Positions 9,664 through 19,753 of a stretch of 64,000 nucleotides of DNA are shown one piece after another. This DNA comes from an uncultured Pelagibacteraceae bacterium (lineage in GTDB: Bacteria; Pseudomonadota; Alphaproteobacteria; Pelagibacterales; Pelagibacteraceae). The DNA lies in assembly GCA_902583455.1 (NCBI GenBank), contig CACHVY010000001.1, positions 1 through 64,000 on the forward strand, read 5' to 3'. The notes beneath the pieces are model-generated. The model searched no databases. It was not told the origin of the DNA and saw only the letters and a program-made list of their open reading frames with translations. Both the position numbers and the translations under genes were made by a program. Numbering within the stretch: position 1 is the first letter of the stretch; every line of letters begins with the position of its first letter.

Positions 9664-11391
9664 ATGGAAATATATAAAGAAACAAATACAGACGCATCTA
9701 AAGAATTTGAAAAACTTCTCAATAATCAAATTTCTAAAACAAAAAACCTTACTGAGGGTAAAATTATTGAAGGTACTGTAACAAAAGTTGGTGAAAAATA
9801 TGTATTTTTATTTATTGAGGGTCTTAAATCTGAACCTTTGGTTGACATAAACGAGCTAAAAACTCTAGGTCAAGAAGGTAAATTAAAAATTGGTGAGAAG
9901 ATACAAGTATTGCTTGAAAGGATTGAAGACAAAAATGGTGAAGTAGTAGTTTCAGCAAGCAAAGCTCAAAAAATAAAGGGCTGGGATACATTGGTTAAGG
10001 CTTACGAAAATAACGAACCTATTATAGGTAAAATTACAAGCAAATGTAAAGGTGGGGTAATTGTTGAACATATAGACACTGGCTCTCTAATGTTCTGTCC
10101 AGGTTCACAAATATCAGATGTTCCAATAAAAGATATCTCGCACCTTATTAATGAACCGCAAAAATTTGCATTAATTAAAATGGACAAGATTAGAGGTAAT
10201 GCATGTGTGTCTAGGAGACAAATAATTTCTTCTGGTAAAAAAGAAGATAAAGCAAAAATTATAGAAAAGTATAAAGAAGGCGATATTATTAAAAACGCTG
10301 TGGTAAAAGGATACAGTTCATTTGGTTGCTTTTTTAACGTTAATAATGAATTAGATTGTCTTGTGCATTTGCAAGAAATTAGCTATTCAAGAGTCAATCA
10401 TCCAGAGGAAGTATTTAATATTGGTGATAAACATGACCTATTGGTAATTTCTGTTGATAAAGAAAAATTGCAAATTGGTTGTAGTATTAAGCAACTATCT
10501 CCTGATCCTTTTGATAAAATTTCAAATTATGAATTAAATAAAGGGTATGAAGTTAAGGTAATTAAAATAATGGACTTTGGTGTATTCGCAGAATTGGAGC
10601 CTGGATTGACAACTTTATTGCATTCAAGTGAAATAAGTTGGTCTAGAAAAAATGTTTCTCCAAAAAAATTTTTTAAAGTTGGAGATAAAATTAATTGCGT
10701 TATAACTGAAATTGATAAAGACAAAAGAAGAATAGCTATTTCTTACAGATTAACTAAAGAAAATCCTTTTGATCAAATTCAAAAAAATAATCCTGTTGGA
10801 TCGGAGTTAAGTGGCACAATAAGTAGCATGAATGAATATGCAATTTATCTAAAATTAGATGATTATGAGATTGACGCGTTTCTTCATTTTAATGATTTAA
10901 GTTATGCTGGTGTTCCAGAGGAAGTTGCAAAAAATTTCAAATTAAAAGATAAAATGAGAGTTAAAGTTCTTGAAATCAAAAAAGAGTCTCAAAAAGTTCG
11001 GGTGGGCCTCAAGCAAACTCAAAAGGATCCTTTTGATTATTTTAAAGACAAAAAAATTAATGACACGATCACTGTAAAAGTCCTTTCCTCTGATAATAAA
11101 GGTCTGATGGTTCAACCAGAGGGTTGTAGTTTAAATTTATTAATAAAAAAGTCACAAATTGCCGTATCATCTTCCGACGCTAGACCTTCAAGATTTGTTG
11201 GGGGTGAAAGAATAGATGCTGCCATTTCAGAATTAAATATCGACAAAAGAAAAGTCTCACTTAGCATTAAACTTTTAGAAGAACTACAAAATAAGGAAGC
11301 CGTATCCAAATTTAGTTCACCATTGTCAGGAAAAAACTTACCTTTTTCAACTTTGTCTGATAAACTCATAAAAAAAAAAGAAAAAAAATAG
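9664..11391 (+). CDS. rpsA: 30S ribosomal protein S1
   Basis: Multiple S1 repeats (FGVFAELEPGLTTLLHSSEISW); downstream of aroA. Confidence 0.96.
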   Translation: MEIYKETNTDASKEFEKLLNNQISKTKNLTEGKIIEGTVTKVGEKYVFLFIEGLKSEPLVDINELKTLGQEGKLKIGEKIQVLLERIEDKNGEVVVSASKAQKIKGWDTLVKAYENNEPIIGKITSKCKGGVIVEHIDTGSLMFCPGSQISDVPIKDISHLINEPQKFALIKMDKIRGNACVSRRQIISSGKKEDKAKIIEKYKEGDIIKNAVVKGYSSFGCFFNVNNELDCLVHLQEISYSRVNHPEEVFNIGDKHDLLVISVDKEKLQIGCSIKQLSPDPFDKISNYELNKGYEVKVIKIMDFGVFAELEPGLTTLLHSSEISWSRKNVSPKKFFKVGDKINCVITEIDKDKRRIAISYRLTKENPFDQIQKNNPVGSELSGTISSMNEYAIYLKLDDYEIDAFLHFNDLSYAGVPEEVAKNFKLKDKMRVKVLEIKKESQKVRVGLKQTQKDPFDYFKDKKINDTITVKVLSSDNKGLMVQPEGCSLNLLIKKSQIAVSSSDARPSRFVGGERIDAAISELNIDKRKVSLSIKLLEELQNKEAVSKFSSPLSGKNLPFSTLSDKLIKKKEKK

Positions 11392-11406
11392 TATTTACAA
11401 AGTAAA

Positions 11407-11694
11407 TTGTCAGTATCAAAGTCAAATTTAATAAAACAATTAGTACAAATTTACCCAAATTTATTAAAAAAAGATCTTATAAAAATATTTGATATATTTC
11501 TAAATGAAATAAAAATAGCCTTAAAGAATGGTGAAAGAGTAGAATTAAGAGGATGGGGTATATTTTATCAAAAAATACAAAAAGGTAGAAATTCAAGAAA
11601 TCCTAGAACTGGAGAAACCGTTTATACTCCAGAAAAAAAAAATATAAACTTCAAAATGAGTAAAGAACTATTTAAAATAATTAATGAAATATAA
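11407..11694 (+). CDS. ihfB: integration host factor beta subunit (TTG start)
   Basis: HU/IHF fold, RGWGIFYQKIQKGRNSRNPRTGE; follows rpsA as is common. Confidence 0.9.
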   Translation: MSVSKSNLIKQLVQIYPNLLKKDLIKIFDIFLNEIKIALKNGERVELRGWGIFYQKIQKGRNSRNPRTGETVYTPEKKNINFKMSKELFKIINEI

Positions 11695-12352
11695 GATTTT
11701 TATAGCGATTGATACGAGAAGTCCTAATAAGGCAAAATCAATAGTGGAACAGAGCAATATAAAAAATTTTAAAATTGGTTTTAAATTTGGTTTAGAATTT
11801 CTTAATTCAAAAAATGGAAGAAATTTTATTTCAAAGTTAAAAGAAAAAATTATTTTCGTTGATTTAAAACTTCATGATATTCCAAATACAATGTCATCAG
11901 CTATAATAGCTTTGAAAGATTTGAAGATTGACTATCTTACAGTTCATATTTCTTCAGGATTAAAAGCTTTGAAAGAAGTCAAAAAAGTGTCTGGCAAAAC
12001 TAAAATAGTAGGAGTTACAACTTTAACTTCTTTAAATAATACAGATTTAAAAAGCATTGGTCATAAAAGATCTTTAAAAGATATTGTTACTTTTCAAGCA
12101 AAGCTGGCCACTAAAGCTAAACTTGATGCAATAGTTTGTAGCCCGCACGAAGTAAAATTTGTAAGAAAATTTTTTAAAAAAGAAATTATAACTCCAGGAA
12201 TAAGAATTTCTTCAAAGATAAATGACCAAAAAAGAGTTATGACTCCAAAATCAGCATTTAAACAAGGAAGTGACTGGCTAGTTATAGGCAGGGATTTAAC
12301 AAATGGAAATATTAAAAGTAACTTTAAAAAATTAAGTGATCATTTAAGTTAA
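11684..12352 (+). CDS. pyrF: orotidine 5'-phosphate decarboxylase
   Basis: FVDLKLHDIPNT active-site motif; TPGIR. Confidence 0.94.
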   Translation: MKYKIFIAIDTRSPNKAKSIVEQSNIKNFKIGFKFGLEFLNSKNGRNFISKLKEKIIFVDLKLHDIPNTMSSAIIALKDLKIDYLTVHISSGLKALKEVKKVSGKTKIVGVTTLTSLNNTDLKSIGHKRSLKDIVTFQAKLATKAKLDAIVCSPHEVKFVRKFFKKEIITPGIRISSKINDQKRVMTPKSAFKQGSDWLVIGRDLTNGNIKSNFKKLSDHLS

Positions 12353-12975
12353 TGAAACTTGAATGTAAAATCTGTGGAATATCTGATAGCAAAACATTAA
12401 ATTTTTTAATAAATTATAAATATCCTCCTGAATTAATTGGTTTTATATGTAATTATCCAAAATCTAAAAGATTTGTTGATACAAATTCTCTTCAGAAACT
12501 TCTCAAAGTTGACAATAAAAAATCTCAATTTGTATCTGTACTAGTTAAGCCCGATGAATTTATTTTAAACAAAATGCAAAATCTAAATTTTGATTATTAT
12601 CAAATTTACGATTGTACACCTGATGAAATAAAATCAATAAAAAAGAAATATAACAAAAAGATTATTTCTGCAATTACCGTAGAGACTAAAGAAGATATTA
12701 TCAAATATAAGAAATACGAGGATTGTTCTGATATAATATTATTTGACAGTAAGGGATATGAAAAATCATTAGAATTTGACCACACTTTGATGGAAAATGT
12801 GCCTGCCAATGTTAATAGGATGATAGCTGGAAACATTAAACACAACGATAATCTTGATAAGTTTATGAAAATTTGTAATTATATTGACATATCTGGGGGC
12901 GTAGAGACATCTGGATTAAAAGATATTTCTAAAGTAAAAATTTTCTTAGACAACGTTAAAAAATTAAATGATTAA
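12352..12975 (+). CDS. trpF: phosphoribosylanthranilate isomerase-like
   Basis: N-term KICGISD; C-term DISGGVETSGLKD; precedes trpB. Confidence 0.85.
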   Translation: MKLECKICGISDSKTLNFLINYKYPPELIGFICNYPKSKRFVDTNSLQKLLKVDNKKSQFVSVLVKPDEFILNKMQNLNFDYYQIYDCTPDEIKSIKKKYNKKIISAITVETKEDIIKYKKYEDCSDIILFDSKGYEKSLEFDHTLMENVPANVNRMIAGNIKHNDNLDKFMKICNYIDISGGVETSGLKDISKVKIFLDNVKKLND

Positions 12976-14182
12976 ATTAAAGAAAAAGACCCCTCTTATT
13001 GACCAGCACGATAAGTTTGGATTTTATGGAAATAAATTTGGTGGAAACTATTGTGCAGAAACAATGCGAAAACCAATTGAGGATTTATCTAAGCTTTTTG
13101 AAAAATTAAGAAAAGATAGAAAATTTCTTAAAAAAAGGGATCATTATTTTAAATATTATCTTGGTGGTGAAACACCCTTTTTTAAATTAGAAAATTTAAC
13201 TAGACACTTAGGTGGAGCTCAAATTTGGTGTAAAGACGTGTCTGCTATAAACGGTGATGCGCACAAGGCGTATCATGCAACTGTTAACGCATTAATTTGT
13301 AAAGAAAGTGGTAAACGTTACATAGCAGGAGATACTGGCGCTGGAATGTTTGGAAAAAATCTTGCAATGGCAGCAAAAAAAATGAATTTAAAGTGCAAAA
13401 TTTTTATGGGAACAAAAGATATTTCTAGACAAGCACCTAATGTAAAATTTATGCGTGACGCAGGTGCTGAAGTTGTGCCTGTCGATTCAGGTTCAAAGAC
13501 TTTGGTAGATGCTGTTTCTGAGTGTATGCGCCACTATGTTTCAAACTGTGATAATACACATCTCGCAGTAGGTTCAGCAATTGGCTGCAATATTTTTTTA
13601 AAAATATGTGCATGGTCAACCTCCCAAATTTCAAGAGAATTAAAAAAACAATTAATAAAGGAGTTTGGTGAAATACCTAAACTTAAATTAATCAATGTCA
13701 TAGGTGGAGGAAGTAGCGCGCTAGGATTTTGGAATGAGTTTATTGACTACGATAAAAAACATGTTGAACTAATTGGTGTTGAAGCAAAATATGCTGCGCC
13801 TTTATCTACAAACGCAAAAGTAGCTATTTTACATGGAGCTGCACAATATTGTTTGACTAACAAAGAAGGTCAAATCGCAGATACACATTCCATAAGTGCG
13901 GGTTTGGACTATCCTGGCTCAAGTCCACTACATGGATTTCTTAAAGACTCTGGGAGAGCGCGATACACGAATGCATCAGATAAAGAAGCATTAGCTGCTT
14001 TCAAGTTAATTACAAAATTAGAAGATATAAGACCAAGTTTAGAACCAGCACATGCATGGAGTGAATGTATTCGTTTAGCTCCAAAATTGAAAAAAGGGGA
14101 TGTGCTTGTGGTCAACAATTGTGGAAAAGGTTACAAGGATAAAAAAATCTATATTGAACAATTAGGATATTATCCAAAATGA
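12968..14182 (+). CDS. trpB: tryptophan synthase beta chain
   Basis: GDAHKAYHATVNA PLP lysine region; GGGSSALGFW. Confidence 0.96.
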   Translation: MIKLKKKTPLIDQHDKFGFYGNKFGGNYCAETMRKPIEDLSKLFEKLRKDRKFLKKRDHYFKYYLGGETPFFKLENLTRHLGGAQIWCKDVSAINGDAHKAYHATVNALICKESGKRYIAGDTGAGMFGKNLAMAAKKMNLKCKIFMGTKDISRQAPNVKFMRDAGAEVVPVDSGSKTLVDAVSECMRHYVSNCDNTHLAVGSAIGCNIFLKICAWSTSQISRELKKQLIKEFGEIPKLKLINVIGGGSSALGFWNEFIDYDKKHVELIGVEAKYAAPLSTNAKVAILHGAAQYCLTNKEGQIADTHSISAGLDYPGSSPLHGFLKDSGRARYTNASDKEALAAFKLITKLEDIRPSLEPAHAWSECIRLAPKLKKGDVLVVNNCGKGYKDKKIYIEQLGYYPK

Positions 14183-14979
14183 AAAATTCTATTAACAATG
14201 CCTTTAAAATTGCAAAAAAAGAAAATAGACCTGCATTAATATCCTATACAGTTTGCGGTGATAATACTAAGGAAAAATCCCTACAGATACTAAATTCAAT
14301 ATCAAAAGATTTGGATATTGTAGAATGGGGAATACCTCACAATTGTCCAACAGCTGATGGCAAAGATATTCAAAATAGCTCTTACAGAGCCTTGCAAAAT
14401 GGTATTCGATTAAATGATATTTTTAAACTTGTAAAAAGATTTAAGAAATTAAAACCATATAAACCAATGATATTGATGGGTTACTACCAAATGATATTTA
14501 ATTATGGAGATAAAAAATTCATTCAAAAATGTAAAGAGTCTGGTGTTGATGGGTTAATTGTTGTTGATTTATCGTTCCCTGATAATAAAAATTTTGCCAA
14601 ATTATGTAAGAAAAATTCTATTTGTTTCGTTCAATTGATAGCCCCTACTACAACTTTTAAAAGAATGAAAGAAATAGCAAAGAGTTCACATGAAATGATT
14701 TATATGATTTCAACTATATCAACTACAGGGTCTGCATTAAAATATAGTATAAAAAGAATTATTAAAAATTATAATGTTATAAAAAAAATCAAACCATCAA
14801 AAAATGTTGTTATAGGTTTTGGCATTACCCACAAAACTATTTCGAATCTGAGATCTGCTGACGGTCTAGTCGTTGGTAGCGCAATTTGTCGAGAAATAAC
14901 AAGGAGTTTAAAAGATAGACAAAATCCTGTCACAAATGTAGGTAGATTAGTAAGAAAATTAAAGAATAAAATTTTATGA
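14179..14979 (+). CDS. trpA: tryptophan synthase alpha chain
   Basis: TIM barrel; VEWGIPHNCPTADG, GVDGLIVVDLSFPD, GFGITH. Confidence 0.93.
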   Translation: MKNSINNAFKIAKKENRPALISYTVCGDNTKEKSLQILNSISKDLDIVEWGIPHNCPTADGKDIQNSSYRALQNGIRLNDIFKLVKRFKKLKPYKPMILMGYYQMIFNYGDKKFIQKCKESGVDGLIVVDLSFPDNKNFAKLCKKNSICFVQLIAPTTTFKRMKEIAKSSHEMIYMISTISTTGSALKYSIKRIIKNYNVIKKIKPSKNVVIGFGITHKTISNLRSADGLVVGSAICREITRSLKDRQNPVTNVGRLVRKLKNKIL

Positions 14980-15908
14980 ATTGGTTAAAAAAAACACTAG
15001 ATTTTGGACAAAAAATTAAAAGACTCCTAAAAAAAAGACCATCTCGTAAGGACATGGAGGAGAGTGATTGGACATCTTGTTGCAAAGGTCCAATTTTAAA
15101 AAAAGATTTAGAAGAAAATTTATGGGTATGCCCAGGTCCGTGTCACAAACATTTTAGGATTAATCCTAAACAAAGATTTGATTTATTGTTTGGTAGTGAG
15201 GGTTATGAAATTTTAAAAACACCTATGCCACCAGATGATCCCTTAAATTTTGCTGACACAAAGTCATATAAAGACAGATTAAAAAGTGCTAGAAAAAAAA
15301 CTGGTTTAAATTGCAGTATGGTAGTAGCGGATGGAACAATAAATAAAATAAGATTAACAGCAATCGCATCCGACTTTAATTATATGGGAGCTAGTATCGG
15401 TGCTGCTGAAGGTGAGGCTTTTTTATTTGCCGCTCAGCACTCAATAGAAAATAATCAACCATTGTTGGTAGTTGCAACAGGAGGTGGGATGAAAATGCAA
15501 GAGTCCATAATTTCGTTAAACCAGATGACAAGAACGACACTAGCTATAAATGAACTTAAAAAAAATAAAATTCCATATATAATATTATTTGCTGATCCTG
15601 TCGCAGGAGGTATCACTGCTTCATATGCGATGCTTGGTGATATTCAGATTGCTGAGCCAGGTGCTTTAATTGCTTTCGCAGGAAGACGGGTAATTGAGGG
15701 AACTGTTAAAGAAGAGTTGCCAGAAAATTTTCAAAAATCAGAGCACGTTCAAGCATGTGGTTTTGTAGATACAATAATTCAAAGAAAAGATTTACCAGAA
15801 AAAATTGGTATTTTGTTATCTATCTTGCTAAAGAAACAATCTGAGATAAAAATAGAAGATGGTGACAAAACTTCAGAAAATAATATCGAAAATAGAGAAG
15901 CGTCATAG
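14976..15908 (+). CDS. accD: acetyl-CoA carboxylase carboxyltransferase beta subunit
   Basis: CC-(x)n-CPGPCH zinc finger; MGASIGAAEGEAF; FAGRRVIEGTVKE. Confidence 0.95.
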   Translation: MNWLKKTLDFGQKIKRLLKKRPSRKDMEESDWTSCCKGPILKKDLEENLWVCPGPCHKHFRINPKQRFDLLFGSEGYEILKTPMPPDDPLNFADTKSYKDRLKSARKKTGLNCSMVVADGTINKIRLTAIASDFNYMGASIGAAEGEAFLFAAQHSIENNQPLLVVATGGGMKMQESIISLNQMTRTTLAINELKKNKIPYIILFADPVAGGITASYAMLGDIQIAEPGALIAFAGRRVIEGTVKEELPENFQKSEHVQACGFVDTIIQRKDLPEKIGILLSILLKKQSEIKIEDGDKTSENNIENREAS

Positions 15909-17124
15909 TAAAAAGATTGATCTTTCTCTAGACAGAACATTTAATTTATTAAATAAATTAGGTAATCCACAAAACAAAATAAAAAATGTTATAACTGTAG
16001 TTGGAACAAATTCTAAAGCTTCCATGGCTACCGCTTTAAGCACAATTTTGAAAGAAGCTGGATTTAAATATAACTTATATACCTCTCCTCATTTACAATC
16101 ATACACAGAAAGATTCGTTTTTAATAATGAAGAAATTGACGAAAACAATCTTGCCATTTTGTTAGAAGACATCGATACAATATTAGCACACGATAATGCA
16201 ACGGTTTTTGAGATATTAACATGTGCATTTATGAAATATGCTGAGAGTTTCAAAGATAATGTAAATATTATAGAAGCTGGTCTATTTCATAGATTTGATA
16301 GCACAAATGTATTCAAACAAAATTTGCTAACCCTTTTAGGAGTAATCCACTTAGATCATTTAAATTGGTTGGATAATAAAACAATTGATGGTGTAATTTA
16401 TGAAAAAACTAGTGCGTTACCAAGATCTAACATATTCATTAATAATCAAATGAATTCAGAGATAAAAATAAAAATTAAAAAATCTTTAATAGAAAACAAA
16501 TCTAAAAAATATTTTTTTGGTGATGACTTTAACGTGGCAAAAGCTGAAAACAGTTTTATTCATTATCAAGATGAATTAGGAGAAATAATGCTTCCTCAGC
16601 CTAATTTAATTGGTGATCACCAAATTTATAATATCAGTACTTCAATTGCAGCAGCCAGAAAAATATTCAATATATCTGATGCTAATATCAAAAATAGTAT
16701 GAAAAAAATGAGATTAAAAGGACGTTTAGAAGAAATAAAATCAGGTAAATTAAAAAATTTAATAGGCGAAAATAGACTAATAATAGACGGGGGACATAAC
16801 ATTAATTCGGCAATTTCAATTTCTAATTGGGTTAAACAACAAAACGAAAAAGTACATCTTATTTGTGGTATGATGAATGACAAACCTCATAAAGAGTTTG
16901 TTAATCAATTTGAAAATTCTGTAAATTCAATAACTCTTATAGACATTCCTAATCAAGAGGGTTCCATCTCTAAAGAAGAGTTTAAAAGGAAACTTAATAA
17001 CAAAAATATTCTTACTGCTGAGAGCATTAAAGAGTCTTTATTAATGAATAACAAAGATAAAAATTGCATTTTTTTATGTGCAGGAAGTCTTTATTTAGCT
17101 GGTGAAGTTTTAGATCTTAATTAA
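15859..17124 (+). CDS. folC: dihydrofolate synthase / folylpolyglutamate synthase
   Basis: VVGTNSKAS, YTSPHLQSYTERF, DGGHN; follows accD. Confidence 0.9.
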   Translation: MVTKLQKIISKIEKRHSKKIDLSLDRTFNLLNKLGNPQNKIKNVITVVGTNSKASMATALSTILKEAGFKYNLYTSPHLQSYTERFVFNNEEIDENNLAILLEDIDTILAHDNATVFEILTCAFMKYAESFKDNVNIIEAGLFHRFDSTNVFKQNLLTLLGVIHLDHLNWLDNKTIDGVIYEKTSALPRSNIFINNQMNSEIKIKIKKSLIENKSKKYFFGDDFNVAKAENSFIHYQDELGEIMLPQPNLIGDHQIYNISTSIAAARKIFNISDANIKNSMKKMRLKGRLEEIKSGKLKNLIGENRLIIDGGHNINSAISISNWVKQQNEKVHLICGMMNDKPHKEFVNQFENSVNSITLIDIPNQEGSISKEEFKRKLNNKNILTAESIKESLLMNNKDKNCIFLCAGSLYLAGEVLDLN

Positions 17125-17438
17125 ATATTTTCTTTAATCCAAGATACAATATTAGATTTTGTGGTTGCTCCAACTTTAGTTGCTTTAAGTTCGCCATCTG
17201 AAAATAGTAACATAGTAGGAATTCCTCTTACTCCATACTTAGTAGGGGTATTAGGTTCATTATCAATATTGTGTTTAGCAATTACCACTTCGGACATTTC
17301 GTTTGAAATTTCTTCTAATATGGGTCCGATTTGTTTACAAGGTCCACACCACTCTGCCCAAAAATCTACAACAACTGGTTTATCAGCCTTGATAACTTCT
17401 GACTCAAAATTTTCATCTGTAACATTTACTGTTGCCAT
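17121..17438 (-). CDS. trxA: thioredoxin
   Basis: VVDFWAEWCGPCKQIGP. Confidence 0.97.
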   Translation of the reverse strand: MATVNVTDENFESEVIKADKPVVVDFWAEWCGPCKQIGPILEEISNEMSEVVIAKHNIDNEPNTPTKYGVRGIPTMLLFSDGELKATKVGATTKSNIVSWIKENI

Positions 17439-17505
17439 ATATTTCTTATATAAAATTTCTTTTTATATTCAAGTTTTTCAAATAATTTAAATAGTTTTAT
17501 CCACA

Positions 17506-18936
17506 TCAAATATTTTTATATTTTTTCTCAATCGACATTACGTAATTATTTAATTTATCAAGAAACTTTAAATTTGGCTCATTGCCTTCATTAGTAAATT
17601 TATCTCTAAGATTGTCGCATTCATGGTAAAATTCTTTACAAGTCCACCATTTCTCTTTTTTTTCACTTAAAATTCTTTTAGCAATTTCCATCTTGATTTT
17701 TTTCAACATAGACTCTGGTAAGACATGAGGAGCTTCTTGAAATATGATTTTTTTTCCAAACCCTACCATTCTTTCATCTTCAAATTTATCTAATAACCTT
17801 AGCTTATCGTTCCATGGTGCCTCATGCCATTTTTGAAATAAATTAGTATCTTTGTTAGGCGTAAATTTTATATAAATACTCTCCTCTGGCTCTATATCTT
17901 CTTGAGATTTTGATTGCTCTTTTTCCTCGGCAATTTCTCTTAATGCAGTTAAGATATTCTCAGAAAATTTTTCATTAGTATTTACAAGTTCTGCTCTTTT
18001 ATTAATTAAAGAGACGTCCATAGCGCTATAAGGTTCGGCTTTCATGCCATACTCTTTACCTATTATTATTGGCGCTTTATTTGACCTAATAGTTCTTAAA
18101 AATTTTGGTGTTTTTTTCATCTCAGATTTTAGTTCATTGATAGACATTTTAAGGAGAGGTTCGACATCAACTCTCAGATCAACAGCCTGCCCCCATTGAT
18201 ATATTGGATGAATACAAAATTTTGGATGAAGGGGCGCACAAAGATAAAGTCTTGATTTTCCGTAAAAGTACTCATTAAGAGTAATAATCTTTTCTTTTTT
18301 TATTATTGTCTCTGTATCAAGTTTGTTAGAAGTCTTTAAAAAATTATCCCATGTATCTTGTTGTTTATTCTTTATTAGACCTAAAACTTTATGGGTAAGT
18401 TCAGCATCAAATAAGGCACTATGAGCTCCTTTAGTCTCAAAACCGTTCATCCTAGCTAAAGATTCTAATTTCATCACGGCGTTTCCTTTTTCATTAATCT
18501 CAGTTTTTAAAATTCTGTTATTTAAAGCAAACGCTCCTCGAGCAATATTTAAACCATCATGTCTTTTGTTGGGGGATGAATTTGTGATGTATGGATATCT
18601 TAATCCTTTGAAGAACTCTTTTCTTATCATTTCATCATCAAAACCTATATTGGACCAACCTAAGAATATAGCCGGGCTCCACTTTTTAAAAATCATCTCA
18701 ACTTGAGATAACATTTGATAATGACTTAGATTTGCTTTTGTTAACATGTTAACATCAGTTTTGTTAACAAGAAGAGCCATACATTGAGGAATTTCTCCTT
18801 CAGGAAGTCTACATCTTAAATTAAATCTTTCTTTTTCTACTAAGTTTTCATCTACTAAAATTCCACCTATTTCAATAATACTTCCAAAGTCTGTGCTAGA
18901 GCTTGAAGATTCTATATCCCAAATTACTATGTTCAT
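17506..18936 (-). CDS. sbcB: exodeoxyribonuclease I (SbcB-like)
   Basis: DEDD exonuclease IWDIESSSSSTDFGSIIEIG; ExoI-like C-terminal domain. Confidence 0.85.
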   Translation of the reverse strand: MNIVIWDIESSSSSTDFGSIIEIGGILVDENLVEKERFNLRCRLPEGEIPQCMALLVNKTDVNMLTKANLSHYQMLSQVEMIFKKWSPAIFLGWSNIGFDDEMIRKEFFKGLRYPYITNSSPNKRHDGLNIARGAFALNNRILKTEINEKGNAVMKLESLARMNGFETKGAHSALFDAELTHKVLGLIKNKQQDTWDNFLKTSNKLDTETIIKKEKIITLNEYFYGKSRLYLCAPLHPKFCIHPIYQWGQAVDLRVDVEPLLKMSINELKSEMKKTPKFLRTIRSNKAPIIIGKEYGMKAEPYSAMDVSLINKRAELVNTNEKFSENILTALREIAEEKEQSKSQEDIEPEESIYIKFTPNKDTNLFQKWHEAPWNDKLRLLDKFEDERMVGFGKKIIFQEAPHVLPESMLKKIKMEIAKRILSEKKEKWWTCKEFYHECDNLRDKFTNEGNEPNLKFLDKLNNYVMSIEKKYKNI

Positions 18937-19034
18937 AATTTATAAATTAATGCTAATTGTAAGGTGTGAAGGCTCGCATCTAAACAAGTAGCAAGTAAGT
19001 TTCTAATATATTAATTTTAAGTAAAATCAAATAA

Positions 19035-19721
19035 TTATTTGTTAATTAAGTGATAAAATTTTTCAACTCTCTCAAGAAATTTGTTTTGAAAATTTATTAG
19101 TTCATTGCCTTCAATTTTAAAATCCTGAAACAATCTATCTACAGTACATAGTAAAATTACGCCTTGGGTAATATTTGAATTATAAACAGTATTGTGAGCT
19201 AAAGAGTAAGCTCCGATTTGTAAAAAGTAATCCTCTATGTATTCCTCTTTTTTTGGTTTATTGCTCTGTTTAAAGTCTAAAATTGATTCTTTGCCCTCAT
19301 AAACTCCTATACAATCTGCAGTGCCTGCATATTTACCAGGATAATATATTGTAGCTTCAGACCCCCATATCTCTAGCAATTTATTTTTTAAACCATTATC
19401 AATAATCTCTTCTGCCATTTTTTTAGATTTGTTATTGTCCTCTAATAGTTCTTGATTTAATTTTCCGTATAAAAACTGTTCAATATAAGAATGCATAGAA
19501 CTTCCTCTGGCTGAGGCCTCTTTCTTAATTCTTTCTGCTTCCACACTCCCTACCCTTTGTTTCCAAGCAAGAATTGCAGCTTTGTCTTCTTCACTTTTAG
19601 TGGCTGACAAGATTGTTGTTACAGAGGGTAAACTTGATCCATCTAAAGAATAATGTCTTGAACCATTTATCAAAGATCTTGTTGATTTTGGATAGGCAAA
19701 TTTGGTGTTCCACTTCATCAA
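19035..19721 (-). CDS. PD-(D/E)XK exonuclease resembling mitochondrial MGME1
   Basis: PSVTTIL...WKQR; GTADCIGVYEGKESILDFKQSNKPK (D-x-K core); LQIGAYSLA (QxxxY). Confidence 0.75.
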   Translation of the reverse strand: MMKWNTKFAYPKSTRSLINGSRHYSLDGSSLPSVTTILSATKSEEDKAAILAWKQRVGSVEAERIKKEASARGSSMHSYIEQFLYGKLNQELLEDNNKSKKMAEEIIDNGLKNKLLEIWGSEATIYYPGKYAGTADCIGVYEGKESILDFKQSNKPKKEEYIEDYFLQIGAYSLAHNTVYNSNITQGVILLCTVDRLFQDFKIEGNELINFQNKFLERVEKFYHLINK

Positions 19722-19753
19722 ATCATTTATAGAGCTATTTAAAATAATTTAAA

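Noticed and set aside
17161-17490. 109-aa + strand ORF antisense to trxA
   Set aside because: Shadow ORF over a fully conserved thioredoxin
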